DNA of 64,000 nt from Pandoraea anhela (GTDB lineage Bacteria > Pseudomonadota > Gammaproteobacteria > Burkholderiales > Burkholderiaceae): assembly GCF_902459655.1 (NCBI RefSeq), contig NZ_CABPSB010000016.1, positions 1 through 64,000 of the forward strand. Reading direction: 5' to 3'. Shown here in pieces: positions 27,968-36,668 of the stretch. The notes beneath the pieces are model-generated. The model was not told the origin of the DNA, made no database searches, and was given only the letters and a program-made list of their open reading frames with translations. Position numbers and translations under genes: made by a program. Each line of letters starts with the position of its first letter. The stretch's first letter is position 1.

Positions 27968-28189
27968 GGCGGTGAGAGAGAAAAGAGGAAAAAAGAGGAA
28001 TCATGGAGATGACCGGCGGGATGACCGATGACGTGACCGGTGCGATCCGTACGGTCGGTTTCTGACCGATGGCGTCGATGCCGTGAGGCGCTCGACCTGC
28101 CGTCGAGGCGTGCCGGCAGACCGTTCGGCCGTGTCCGATGCGTTCCGACAGCAGCGAGTATACTGCCGACTCGTCTTTTCGCCTGTCCC

Positions 28190-29110
28190 ATGAAGCCTTC
28201 CGACGCTCCCCAAAACCCGTCTTCTGCGTTCTCCGCACGCTTTTTGCGCACCGCATTCGATCGTCGCGCCCCGCACTGGCAGGACGCCGATTTCCTGATG
28301 CGGGAGGTGGCGTCACGACTCGCGAGCCGGCTCGATTACATCAAACTCAAGCCCGCACGCGTGCTTGACGTCGGTTGTGGCACGGGCGGCGATCTGCTGA
28401 ACTTCGGCGCGCGTTATCCCGATGCCTACCGCGTGGGGCTGGACGCCTCGCTCGCCATGGCCAAAGCCGCAGCGGCGGCCGGTGCGACGACGGGCTGGCG
28501 ACGCCTGTTGCGTAGCGCACCGCCGTACGGCGTCGTGCAAGCCGATTTCTCGGCCTTGCCGTTTGCCTCCCGCTCGTTCAACCTCGTCTGGTCGAACCTG
28601 GCGCTGCATTGGTATCGCGAGCCGCATCGCGTGATTCCCGAATGGCACCGCGTGTTGAGTACCGACGGTCTCCTGATGTTTTCGGCATACGGTCCTGACA
28701 CACTGCGTGAGTTGCGTGCGGCATGGGCGGAGGTCGACGACCTTCCCCATGCGCTCGAGCCCACGGACATGCACGACCTGGGTGACATGATGGTGGCGAG
28801 CGGCTTCGATACGCCAGTGACCGACATGGAGCGCCTTACGCTCACATTCGAATCGCCGGACACCTTGTTGCGCGACGTGCGTCTGCTGGGCGTGAACCCT
28901 CTGCCGGAGCGTCGTCGTGGCCTGACGGGGCGCGCGCGACTTGCGGCGCTGCGTGCGGCGCTGGCGCGTCAACGCGGCAGCGACGGCACGATCTCGCTCA
29001 CGTTCGAACTCGTCTACGGTCACGCGTGGAAGATTCCCGAAAAGACGGACGCCGCCGGTAACGCCGTCGTTCGTATTCAGGACATCGGGCGGGGCGGACG
29101 GCCTCGATAA
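28190..29110 (+). CDS. bioC: Malonyl-ACP O-methyltransferase BioC-like, 306 aa
   Basis: SAM-dependent methyltransferase that caps malonyl-ACP at the start of biotin synthesis. SAM motif I is VLDVGCGTGGDLLNFGARYP, and SNLALHWYREPHRVIPEWHRVL is the characteristic BioC block; the C-terminal part (TFELVYGHAWK) also fits. The N-terminus (FSARFLRTAFDRRAPHWQDADFLMREVASRL) matches BioC. Other bio genes are not adjacent, so a different substrate is possible. It is divergent from comF. A hairpin terminator follows. Confidence 0.85.
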   Translation: MKPSDAPQNPSSAFSARFLRTAFDRRAPHWQDADFLMREVASRLASRLDYIKLKPARVLDVGCGTGGDLLNFGARYPDAYRVGLDASLAMAKAAAAAGATTGWRRLLRSAPPYGVVQADFSALPFASRSFNLVWSNLALHWYREPHRVIPEWHRVLSTDGLLMFSAYGPDTLRELRAAWAEVDDLPHALEPTDMHDLGDMMVASGFDTPVTDMERLTLTFESPDTLLRDVRLLGVNPLPERRRGLTGRARLAALRAALARQRGSDGTISLTFELVYGHAWKIPEKTDAAGNAVVRIQDIGRGGRPR

Positions 29111-29143
29111 GTGCGTAATCCGCTAAGTCGTTAATTCGCCAGG

Positions 29144-29175
29144 TCGATAAATCGACAAGTCGACAAGTCGATAAG
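29144..29175. repeat. 8-bp tandem repeat after bioC
   Basis: Four consecutive copies of TCGAYAAR. They lie just before the bioC terminator and have no evident function. Confidence 0.8.
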
Positions 29176-29182
29176 GTGGGCA

Positions 29183-29209
29183 GGCGCCCGCGACGGGCGC
29201 CTTTGCTGT
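29183..29209 (+). terminator. Terminator after bioC
   Basis: GGCGCCCG-cga-CGGGCGCC is followed by TTTGCTGTT: a good stem with an interrupted T-tract. Confidence 0.75.
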
Positions 29210-29553
29210 TCCTCGTCATCGTTGCCGTCAACGGCATCGGTGGATTCCCGCCGATTTCTTTTTCCTCTCCCTCTCCTCGTCGTTTTCCCTTGCGTGGCCC
29301 ACGCGGCATGCCGTTCCGATACGTCGGGTCGAGGCTGGCACCCACGCACCCGCAGCCTGCGTCCTACATGACCTTGCAGGTGTTCCGCGCTCTGCCGCTT
29401 CGTTTAAATGTGGTTTCACGGCGTGCATGAATGCGGGATCAAGATGAGGCCTGTGCCCCATCGATGCGAGATGTTCGGGAACGTTCTCATCGCAAGGTCT
29501 GCGTTGTTTCTCGCCATGACGTCGCCGTTCGGCGAATTCTCGGGAGGTGGGCA
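29210..29553 (+). promoter_or_regulatory. Leader region of the diaminopropionate gene cluster
   Basis: No gene is seen. This region must contain the promoter of the cluster. A short dyad ACCTTGCAGGT (29369-29379) and a wider CCTGC/GCAGG pair around it are the only palindromes near where a LuxR-type regulator could bind, but they do not match a standard 20-bp lux box. GGGAGG (29542-29547) is the Shine-Dalgarno of the first gene. Confidence 0.4.
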
Positions 29554-30648
29554 GTGGGCTATCAGCACGAAACGTTGGCGGTGCCGCATCAGGTCGAATC
29601 GGCGCGACGCGATCGATCGGCCGACGCACTGAAGTTGCGTGTCGACGGCGAATTTCTCCGTCCCACGGTGCCGGTTTTCGCCGCTGTCGAGGGTCTGTGC
29701 GCCGCAACGATCAACCTCAAGATGGAGGGGTTGAACGCAGTGGGCTCGATCAAACTCAAGACGGCGATTCAATTGATCGAAGACCTTGAGGCAACGCATC
29801 GAATTCGCCCGGACACCCGGATCGTCGAGTCGTCGTCGGGAAATCTCGGGGTGGCGCTCGCGATGGTGTGCGCCAATCGCGGGTACCGCTTTACCTGTGT
29901 GACCGATCCCAACACCTCGCGTCAGGCGGTGCGCAGCATGCAGGCCGCAGGCGCACGGGTCGTGCGGGTCGAGCGCCGTGATGCGCAGGGGGGGTATCTT
30001 GCGACGCGTATTGCGTGGATTCGTGAGCAGGTGGCGCGAGATCCTCGCTGCCTCTGGGTCAACCAGTACGCCAATCCGAGCAACTGGCGCGCGCATTTTC
30101 GATGGACGGCGCCGGAGATTTTTTCAGCGTATCCCGATGTCGATCATCTCTTCGTCGGGGCTGGCACGACCGGCACATTGATGGGCTGTCTGCATTATGT
30201 CCGCGCGCATCGCTTGCCGACGCGGGTAATCGCCGTCGATGCCGAAGGTTCGGTCACGTTCGGCGGACCGCCCGGGCCGCGCCGTATTCCCGGGCTCGGC
30301 GCCAGCTGTCGGCCGCCGTTATGCGAGCCGCCCGATGCCGAGTTGCCTGACGCCATCGTCCATGTCCCCGAGGCCGACACCGTACGAATGTGTCGCGCCC
30401 TGGCGCTACGCGGCTTGCTGAGCGGCGGTTCGACGGGCAGCGTGCTGCGCGCGGTGCAGATGTCGTCGGCGGACATCGCGGCGAGCGACACCGTCGTCGC
30501 CATCGCACCGGACATGGGCGACAAGTACCTCGACACGATCTACGACCCCGAGTGGGCCGCGGCATACGTTGCTGGACAGCGTGACGCATCCCCGCTGCCC
30601 GGCGCAGCCGCCCACGTCGTTGAAACCGTCTCCCCCACGCTGTCATGA
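29554..30648 (+). CDS. sbnA: SbnA-like ACEGA synthase (diaminopropionate pathway, step 1), 364 aa
   Basis: PLP enzyme of the cysteine-synthase fold. Staphylococcal SbnA joins O-phospho-L-serine and L-glutamate to form N-(1-amino-1-carboxyl-2-ethyl)-glutamic acid (ACEGA). Blocks shared with SbnA rather than CysK/CysM are ESSSGNLGVALAMVC, GGYLATRIAWI, WVNQYANPSNW, VDAEGSVTFGG and the C-terminal PDMGDKYLDTIYDPEW. The PLP lysine is probably K67 in NAVGSIKLKT. The GTG at 29554 is preceded by GGGAGG at 7-nt spacing; upstream open frame is not conserved. It overlaps sbnB by 4 nt, the same pairing as in staphyloferrin B clusters. Confidence 0.9.
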   Translation: MGYQHETLAVPHQVESARRDRSADALKLRVDGEFLRPTVPVFAAVEGLCAATINLKMEGLNAVGSIKLKTAIQLIEDLEATHRIRPDTRIVESSSGNLGVALAMVCANRGYRFTCVTDPNTSRQAVRSMQAAGARVVRVERRDAQGGYLATRIAWIREQVARDPRCLWVNQYANPSNWRAHFRWTAPEIFSAYPDVDHLFVGAGTTGTLMGCLHYVRAHRLPTRVIAVDAEGSVTFGGPPGPRRIPGLGASCRPPLCEPPDAELPDAIVHVPEADTVRMCRALALRGLLSGGSTGSVLRAVQMSSADIAASDTVVAIAPDMGDKYLDTIYDPEWAAAYVAGQRDASPLPGAAAHVVETVSPTLS

Positions 30649-31697
30649 ACGCACTTCCCATTCCGCAATTTCGCGTGTTCACCGGCGAGCAGGTGGCTGC
30701 TGCCGTTCGCGGCGGACAACGCGCCATTCTCGACACGGTCGAAGCGGCTTATCGCGCACATCACGCCGGACGCACGGTCAATCCGGAAAGCCAGTTCCTG
30801 CGGTTCCCGGATGCGCAACGCAATCGCATCATCGCATTGCCCGCGCATATTCAGGGCGATGAAGGCGAAGGGATCACGGGCATCAAGTGGATTTCCAGTT
30901 TCCCGGAGAACATCGAGCGTGGTGTGCCGCGGGCGTCTGCCGTGCTCATCCTGAACGATGCCGCTACGGGGTATCCGATGGCTTGCATGGAGGCGAGCAT
31001 CATCAGTGCGGCCCGCACGGCGGCCAGCGCGGTCAGTGCGCTGCGGCGTCTCACGTGTGGCGATAGGCGTGGCGATAGGCGTGACGATAGGCGTCGGCAT
31101 CGCCGCGTGGCATTCGTCGGGGCAGGCGTCATCGCGCGTCACGTGGCCGAGTGCCTGCCGCTCGCGGCGTTGCCCGTCGAGGAGGTCGTCGTTCACGACC
31201 TGAACCCCGGGTACGCCGACTCGCTTGCAAACCGAATCGCCGCACACACCGGCATCGATGCGCGTACCGACATATCGCTGGAATCCGTCGTCAGGCGATC
31301 GGACGTCATCGTGTTCGCGACCACGGCATCGTCGCCCTATCTGGACAATCCCGACTGGTTCTCGCACTGCCCGGTCGTACTGCACTTGTCGCTTCGTGAC
31401 CTTGCACCCTCGATCGTGCTCGAGGCCTATAACGTCGTCGACGATATCGAACATTGTCTTCGGGCGAAGACATCGCTTCATCTCACCGAAGTCGAGACGG
31501 GCCATCGACGCTTCGTCACGACATCGCTGCCGCATCTGCTTTGCGGCGGCGAACTGCCCGCACGTGACCGGCCCCTCGTCTTCTCCCCTTTTGGACTCGG
31601 CATTCTCGACATCGCCGTCGGGCGCTGGGTCTATGAACGTCTGGCCGACCGGCAGGCACCTGTTCCTCGTTTTTTCTTTGATTTGCAACGCGCATGA
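30645..31697 (+). CDS. sbnB: SbnB-like ACEGA dehydrogenase (diaminopropionate pathway, step 2), 350 aa
   Basis: Member of the ornithine cyclodeaminase/mu-crystallin family. SbnB oxidatively cleaves ACEGA with NAD+ to L-2,3-diaminopropionate and 2-oxoglutarate. Recognisable parts are GITGIKWISSFPENIERGVPRASAVLILND, the Rossmann loop VAFVGAGVIARHVAE and the C-terminal FSPFGLGILDIAVGRWVY. A 12-bp repeat inserts GDRRGDRRDDRR just before the Rossmann fold; it is in frame and lies in a loop. ATGA overlaps couple it to both neighbours. With SbnA it gives a complete L-Dap supply, and no siderophore synthetase is nearby. Confidence 0.9.
   Translation: MNALPIPQFRVFTGEQVAAAVRGGQRAILDTVEAAYRAHHAGRTVNPESQFLRFPDAQRNRIIALPAHIQGDEGEGITGIKWISSFPENIERGVPRASAVLILNDAATGYPMACMEASIISAARTAASAVSALRRLTCGDRRGDRRDDRRRHRRVAFVGAGVIARHVAECLPLAALPVEEVVVHDLNPGYADSLANRIAAHTGIDARTDISLESVVRRSDVIVFATTASSPYLDNPDWFSHCPVVLHLSLRDLAPSIVLEAYNVVDDIEHCLRAKTSLHLTEVETGHRRFVTTSLPHLLCGGELPARDRPLVFSPFGLGILDIAVGRWVYERLADRQAPVPRFFFDLQRA
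31059..31094. repeat. In-frame 12-bp triplication inside sbnB
   Basis: Three copies of GRCGATAGGCGT encode GDRR-GDRR-DDRR in the loop before the nucleotide-binding fold. The length keeps the reading frame, and copy number may vary between strains. Confidence 0.85.
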
Positions 31698-33163
31698 CCA
31701 CAGTTTCCTTCTGCCCCTCATCTGCAACGCCCGATTCCACTGCGAACGCCGCCGAAGGTTTTGCCGACGTACTCGTCGGACTGCAATACGGCGACGAAGG
31801 CAAAGCGAAGATCATCGACACCCTCGCCCCCGGGTACGACGTGATCGCGCGCTTTAACGGTGGCGCGAATGCCGGACACACCATCGACACGCCACAGGGA
31901 CGCATCGCACTCAAACAACTGCCTTCGGGAGTCTTTCATCCACATGCCGCGCTGTACATCGGATCGGGGTGCGCCATCAACCCGTGGAAGCTCGCCGATG
32001 AGATCGTGCAATTGCGGCAGATGGGCATCTCGCTCGAAGGACGGCTGCGTATCAGCGCGCGTGCTGCGCTGGTGCAGCCCCACCACATCGCGATGGACAG
32101 GCGTGGCAGCGACACGATCGGGACGACGGGAAATGGCATCGGGCCGTGCTATGCGGATCGCGCCTTGCGCGTGCGCAACGATACACGTGTGAATCTGATG
32201 CTCGGTGATCTGCTTGGCAATGAGGCGGAGACGGTGGCCTCGATGCGGGAGGTCTTCACGCGCATGATCAACGCGGAAGGCGGCGCCTCGCCGTGGGTCG
32301 CGGAAATGTCGGATCTGTTGCTGGGCTTGCCGGACATTGCGCGCATGCTGCGTGCTTACCTCGAGCCGGATCGCGGATGGCTGACCCATCGCGTAAAAGC
32401 TGGCGCGAAGGTGCTGTTCGAAGGCGCTCAGTCGGTGCTGCTCGATGTCGTCGACGGCAGTCAGCCGTATGTCACGTCGAGTCATACCGTGCCAGCCTAT
32501 GCGTATGTCGGCGGGGATCTCTCACCGAAGTACCACCGGCGAACCATCGGTGTCGCCAAGGCCATCATGTCGCGCGTGGGACGTGGCCCGTTTCCGTCCG
32601 AGCTTGGGGGCGAGCGTTCCGCGCAGTACTGCCACGAGGCGTCGCAGTCGAAGCTCGGCGAGCGCGAAGAGCAGTCACGCTTCTCGCCGCACACGCTGTT
32701 GCGATCGAGCGATCCGTTCGACGTGGGAACGGCATTGCGCATGCTCACCGGCGAGTACGGTACGGGGACCGGGCGGCCCCGTCGCATCGGCATGCTGGAT
32801 CTTGCGCAGTTAAGAGACGTCATCAGAACGCATGCCGTCGATTGCGTCTATCTCAACAAGGTGGATTGTCTGACGCATTACACGCGCTCGACCTATCAGG
32901 GGGTGCCGGTGCGTGTGCATCGCGAGGCGCTCACCGCAGACGTCATGCCGGACGTGCTGATCTACCCGGGGCTAACGGAGCATTCGGTCGACCTCGGACG
33001 TGCGGGCACGCTGGATTCCGCCATGAACGGTTTCATCGACTTCGTCGAGCGTCATATCGGCGCGCCCCTGGCGGGCCTCGGGCTCGGCCCGGAACGCGCG
33101 AGCCTCGTCTCGCTCGCGAACCGTCAGCCAGCGCTTGTTGCGGCGGGATTGCCCCATGGCTGA
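31694..33163 (+). CDS. Adenylosuccinate synthetase paralogue in a biosynthetic cluster, 489 aa
   Basis: Shares the PurA signature: P-loop GDEGKAKIID with the catalytic aspartate, NGGANAGHTI with the catalytic histidine, IGTTGNGIGP, LFEGAQSVLLDV, YVTSSHT, the IMP/GTP loop GTGRPRRIGMLD and the guanine-specificity NKVD. The C-terminal STGPDR of housekeeping PurA is GLGPER, and roughly 40 extra residues sit between GPFPSEL and the arginine loop. It could form amidine or amide bonds in the pathway, or be a drug-insensitive PurA protecting the producer. A housekeeping purA would normally lie elsewhere in the genome; I cannot see it. The ATG overlaps the sbnB stop, and its end overlaps the next gene by 8 nt. 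Confidence 0.85.
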   Translation: MTTVSFCPSSATPDSTANAAEGFADVLVGLQYGDEGKAKIIDTLAPGYDVIARFNGGANAGHTIDTPQGRIALKQLPSGVFHPHAALYIGSGCAINPWKLADEIVQLRQMGISLEGRLRISARAALVQPHHIAMDRRGSDTIGTTGNGIGPCYADRALRVRNDTRVNLMLGDLLGNEAETVASMREVFTRMINAEGGASPWVAEMSDLLLGLPDIARMLRAYLEPDRGWLTHRVKAGAKVLFEGAQSVLLDVVDGSQPYVTSSHTVPAYAYVGGDLSPKYHRRTIGVAKAIMSRVGRGPFPSELGGERSAQYCHEASQSKLGEREEQSRFSPHTLLRSSDPFDVGTALRMLTGEYGTGTGRPRRIGMLDLAQLRDVIRTHAVDCVYLNKVDCLTHYTRSTYQGVPVRVHREALTADVMPDVLIYPGLTEHSVDLGRAGTLDSAMNGFIDFVERHIGAPLAGLGLGPERASLVSLANRQPALVAAGLPHG

Positions 33164-34118
33164 TACGTCGCCGAGCGCCCTCGGTCTGCCGCACTTCGCT
33201 GACCGCGCCGGCATGGCCGATGCACAGCGGCCGTGGAGAGAGGTGGCCGCCGTGACACGGTGTGCGACCGAGACACCGTTCCCGGCCTTGCTGCCCGGAC
33301 ATCTGCTCTTCAACGTGTCGCTCATGCCGTATGCGATGCATCCTCGGGTGTGCGAGCGGGGGCAGTCCGTGCGCCAGCAGTTGAGCGCCATGCGACTCGA
33401 GGACTACCTGAACAAGACGGAGCGTGTCGAGTTGCACATCGTCAATCGGGCCATAGAACGGATGCTGGATCTGCCGGGGGCCGCCTCCGTCAGTCGCGAC
33501 GACTTGTTGGCGATCTACACCGACGAAGGTTTTCACACCTGGATGATGGAACGCTTCCGGGCGCAGATGCGCCGTGTGACCGGATGCGCGCTGGCGCAGC
33601 GAGCGTCGCCCAGCGTGAGGCGCGTGCTGGCGCTGTGCGAAGCCGTTCCGCCGGCACATCGAGACGTCGCGATCGTGGCGGCGGCATTGATAACCGAGAC
33701 GTTGATCACCGGCACGCTGCGCCAGGCGGGGGCGGGTGACGACATCTATCCGCCGGTGCGTACGCTGCTTGCCGAGCACGGGGCGGACGAAATGCGTCAT
33801 CAGGCGGCCTTTGTCAGATTCGCACGCGCGTGGGTACCGTCGCTGTCGGGCCAGGAGCGTGAGTTTCTCGACGAACTGATCCCGGAACTGATGGAAGCCT
33901 TTCTTTCGCCGGAACTGCCGTCATGGCATGCACATTTGTGCGCAGTGGGCCTGAGTGCGGGCGACGCGGATCGCGTGCTTCAGGACAGTGTCGATCCGTT
34001 GGCGGTTGGGATGCAGATGATGGAGGCGGCGCTGGTGCCCCGACGTCTTTTCGAACGGCTGGGGTTGTCGTGTGCCGAGCGCTTTGCACGACGTGTGAGC
34101 CGCTGGCGACCCCCTTGA
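33156..34118 (+). CDS. AurF-like di-iron N-oxygenase, 320 aa
   Basis: Helical ferritin-like protein with the seven-ligand pattern of AurF/CmlI-type amine oxygenases: a glutamate near 89-92 (TERVELH), E124xxH127 (DEGFH), E181 (TETLITG) and H208xxxE212xxH215 (HGADEMRH). Enzymes of this family turn an amine into hydroxylamine, nitroso or nitro using O2. Length fits (AurF about 330). In this cluster the obvious substrate is the beta- or alpha-amine of diaminopropionate or a derivative. The ATG at 33156 lies inside the end of the preceding gene, so translation is coupled. Confidence 0.82.
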   Translation: MADTSPSALGLPHFADRAGMADAQRPWREVAAVTRCATETPFPALLPGHLLFNVSLMPYAMHPRVCERGQSVRQQLSAMRLEDYLNKTERVELHIVNRAIERMLDLPGAASVSRDDLLAIYTDEGFHTWMMERFRAQMRRVTGCALAQRASPSVRRVLALCEAVPPAHRDVAIVAAALITETLITGTLRQAGAGDDIYPPVRTLLAEHGADEMRHQAAFVRFARAWVPSLSGQEREFLDELIPELMEAFLSPELPSWHAHLCAVGLSAGDADRVLQDSVDPLAVGMQMMEAALVPRRLFERLGLSCAERFARRVSRWRPP

Positions 34119-34138
34119 GCGCTGGCGACCCCCTTGAG
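34101..34138. repeat. 19-bp perfect tandem duplication at a stop codon
   Basis: CGCTGGCGACCCCCTTGAG occurs twice without spacer. The first copy contains the last codons and stop of the N-oxygenase gene, so the second copy lies just outside the frame and has no coding effect. Confidence 0.9.
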
Positions 34139-34320
34139 CGCGGGCGATGTCGGTCGCCGACCCCGCGCGACGCTCGTGTGTCATTGCAGGAGCGCCGGAC
34201 CGACGAAGCGACCAATGAAGTGCTCGAAGTCGCTACCGATAACGCACCGCAGAAAGCGACGCCATGCGGCAGACTCGCCGTCATCGCACGCTTATCGATG
34301 AACGTGATCAGGAGGGATGT

Positions 34321-35367
34321 GTGATCAGTCACTGGCTGGCCCCCGATTTGACGATGAGCGCGCCGGACTATCGGGCGTTACTCGGTGCCGCATTGTCGTT
34401 CAAGCGTCGATATCCGTTGCACACCGAAGGCGCGCTTCGGGACAAGACGATCTACTTCATTTTTTACAATGCGTCGCTGCGCACGCGCAGCAGTTTCCAG
34501 ACGGGGTTGGCCCGATTGGGCGGAAATGCCATCGTGCTCGATCCGCATGCCGGTATTTACACCCCGGCACTGCCCGATGCGGAAATTCCCTACACGACGG
34601 AACGGGTGGCCGACGTGGCGCGCGTGCTCTCGTCATACGGCGATGCGCTGGCGATTCGCATGTATGGCGAGCCGGCCGGATGGGTATACGGCGCGGCGCA
34701 TCGGCATCTCGAAGCCTTCGCCGAATCGAGTCGCGTGCCGGTCATCAACATGGAGTGCGACCGCTTTCATCCATGTCAGGCGCTGGCCGACGTGATGACG
34801 TTGCGCGAACAACTCGGCGTGCTGACAGGGCGGCGGCTATGCATCAGTTGGGCCTATTCGGGAAGCTGGCATAAACCGGTGGCGGTGCCGCAGAGCTTGT
34901 TGTTAGCCGCAGTCAAAACCGGGATGGATGTGACGCTCGCGCACCCGTCGTCATTCGCACTCGACCCTCAGGTGATGTCGGCGGCGGCGCAGTTTGCCGA
35001 ACAGACAGGCGCGAGCCTTCGGGTGACGCACGATTTGCGCGACGGCGTTGCCGATGCGCACGCCGTCTATGCCAAGTCGTGGTGCAGTCTCGATCATCTG
35101 CCCCGGCATCGTGGGGAGACGGTCGACGAAACGGCAATGCGCGATGCGTTCGAACGGCATCGGGACTGGTGTATCGATGCCGACCTGATGCGTCTTGCCG
35201 TACCGAATGCCGGGTATCTCCATTGCTTGCCCGTCGATCGCGGGCAGGAGGTTTCCGATGCGGTGGTGGAGGGGCCGTCGTCGTGGGTCTTTGCGCAAGC
35301 CGCGAATCGTCTCCATGCACAAAACGCCGTGATGGCGCACTTGCTCAATCCGGGGTGTCTGGCGTGA
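34321..35367 (+). CDS. Ornithine-type carbamoyltransferase, 348 aa
   Basis: Transfers the carbamoyl group of carbamoyl phosphate to an amine. The carbamoyl-phosphate motif SLRTRSSFQTGLARLGGNA (SxRTR), HPCQALADVMTL and HCLPVDRGQEVSD of the OTC/acetyl-OTC family are intact; the second-substrate region around NMECDRF and SYGDALAIRMYGEPAGW is unlike standard ArgF. A side-chain-specific enzyme could convert diaminopropionate or its N-hydroxy form to a ureido or hydroxyureido amino acid. GTG start at 34321 with GGAGGG just upstream. The 200-nt gap before it is the only sizeable break in the cluster and may hold an internal promoter. Confidence 0.82.
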   Translation: MISHWLAPDLTMSAPDYRALLGAALSFKRRYPLHTEGALRDKTIYFIFYNASLRTRSSFQTGLARLGGNAIVLDPHAGIYTPALPDAEIPYTTERVADVARVLSSYGDALAIRMYGEPAGWVYGAAHRHLEAFAESSRVPVINMECDRFHPCQALADVMTLREQLGVLTGRRLCISWAYSGSWHKPVAVPQSLLLAAVKTGMDVTLAHPSSFALDPQVMSAAAQFAEQTGASLRVTHDLRDGVADAHAVYAKSWCSLDHLPRHRGETVDETAMRDAFERHRDWCIDADLMRLAVPNAGYLHCLPVDRGQEVSDAVVEGPSSWVFAQAANRLHAQNAVMAHLLNPGCLA

Positions 35368-36668
35368 TGCCCACATTTTCCTACCGGTATGCCTGTGTGC
35401 GGTGCGCCACGCCGCAGGCTTGGGGGACGATTCGCTATCGCTGCGAAGTCTGTGGGCAGAACTTGCGTGTCCAACGCAAAGCGGATGCGGACTCGCCTTC
35501 CGCCGCAGCCATCGTCGATGCGTTTCGGGGGAGCGGCATACACGGGATGTGGCGATACGCGCCCCTCTTGCCGGTCGAGGCGAAGTGGGCCAGCCCGCTG
35601 CACGTTGGCGGAACCCCGATGATCGATTGCGGCAGGATCGGTGATGTCGGCGAGGTGGGTCGCGCCGGCGGCGTGAGGCTCTGGGTCAAGGACGACTCGC
35701 GCAACCCGAGCGGATCGCTCAAGGACCGCGCCACCGAACTGGTGCTCGCGGTGGCGAAGCGCGCCGGGTGTACGCATGCGGTGACCGCGTCCACCGGCAA
35801 TGCCGGGGCGTCGCTCGCGTGCGTTGCAGCGTCACAGGGCATGCCCGCTACGGTGGTCGTGCCGGTCGAGACACCGCACGTCAAACTGGCGCAGATTCGC
35901 GCTTATGGCGCCAGGCTTGTTGAGGTCGACGGGACCTACGATGACGCCTTCGACATTGCGGAGCGAATGGCGGACGACGCGCACATCTGCTGCCGAAACA
36001 CCGGATTCAATCCGTTTACGCGAGAGGGAAAGAAAACGTGCGCGTTCGAGATTGCGGAAGCGTTCGACTGGCGTGTGCCGGATTGGGTGGTCGTGCCGAC
36101 GGGGGACGGCAATATCCTGTCGGGCATTGCGGCGGGTTTTATCGATCTTTTCGCGTTGGGGATCACCTCGGCGGTTCCGCGATTGCTGGCCGCGCAAGCC
36201 ACGGGTTCGAACAGCATCTCGCGCGATTGGCGGGAGAACGATGAGACGCACGCATTTCCGGAGTCGCCGACGGCCGTCACGCCGAACACCTTGGCGGACA
36301 GCCTTTCGGTCAGCCGTCCGCGAGACCACTTCGCAGCGCTGCACGCATTACGGGTAACGAGAGGCGTGTGCGTTGCGCTGGACGACGCGCAGATCGTCGA
36401 GGCATCGTGCACGCTCGCGCAGCGCTTCGGCCTATGGTTCGAGCCATCGACGGCAGCAGGATATGCGGCGTTGCAAGCGTGCCAGGCGACCGGCCGCATC
36501 GAGGCCGGGGCTCGTGTCGTGCTGCTTGGCACGGGCAGTGGGCTGAAATCACCGCAGTGCTTCGACGGTGTCGGTGTCGCCGCGCGACCGGTAGACAGGG
36601 GCGCGACGGTCGCGTCTCGTCGAACTCCCGACGCTCGCAAAGCGAACGACGTGGGGAGGCGCACATGA
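35367..36668 (+). CDS. Threonine-synthase-like PLP enzyme, 433 aa
   Basis: Fold-type II PLP enzyme with an N-terminal zinc ribbon (C10xxC13 and C26xxC29), as in many archaeal-type threonine synthases. The PLP lysine is K119 in NPSGSLKDRAT, the phosphate-binding region is STGNAGASLACVAASQG, and TGDGNILSGIAAGF follows. Such proteins catalyse beta- or gamma-replacement and elimination. In a metabolite cluster it may build or join an amino-acid unit, for example by replacement on phosphohomoserine; the exact reaction is unknown. ATG overlaps the previous stop by one base (TGATG). Confidence 0.78.
   Translation: MPTFSYRYACVRCATPQAWGTIRYRCEVCGQNLRVQRKADADSPSAAAIVDAFRGSGIHGMWRYAPLLPVEAKWASPLHVGGTPMIDCGRIGDVGEVGRAGGVRLWVKDDSRNPSGSLKDRATELVLAVAKRAGCTHAVTASTGNAGASLACVAASQGMPATVVVPVETPHVKLAQIRAYGARLVEVDGTYDDAFDIAERMADDAHICCRNTGFNPFTREGKKTCAFEIAEAFDWRVPDWVVVPTGDGNILSGIAAGFIDLFALGITSAVPRLLAAQATGSNSISRDWRENDETHAFPESPTAVTPNTLADSLSVSRPRDHFAALHALRVTRGVCVALDDAQIVEASCTLAQRFGLWFEPSTAAGYAALQACQATGRIEAGARVVLLGTGSGLKSPQCFDGVGVAARPVDRGATVASRRTPDARKANDVGRRT

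Noticed and set aside
29363-29385. Possible lux box in front of the sbnA-like gene
   Set aside because: The palindrome has the wrong length and spacing for a 18-20 bp lux box and lies about 170 bp upstream of the start codon. Mentioned only as a place to look.
29554-31697. Staphyloferrin-B-like siderophore cluster suggested by SbnA/SbnB
   Set aside because: No NIS synthetase, decarboxylase or siderophore transporter is present. The other genes point to amine oxidation and carbamoylation instead.
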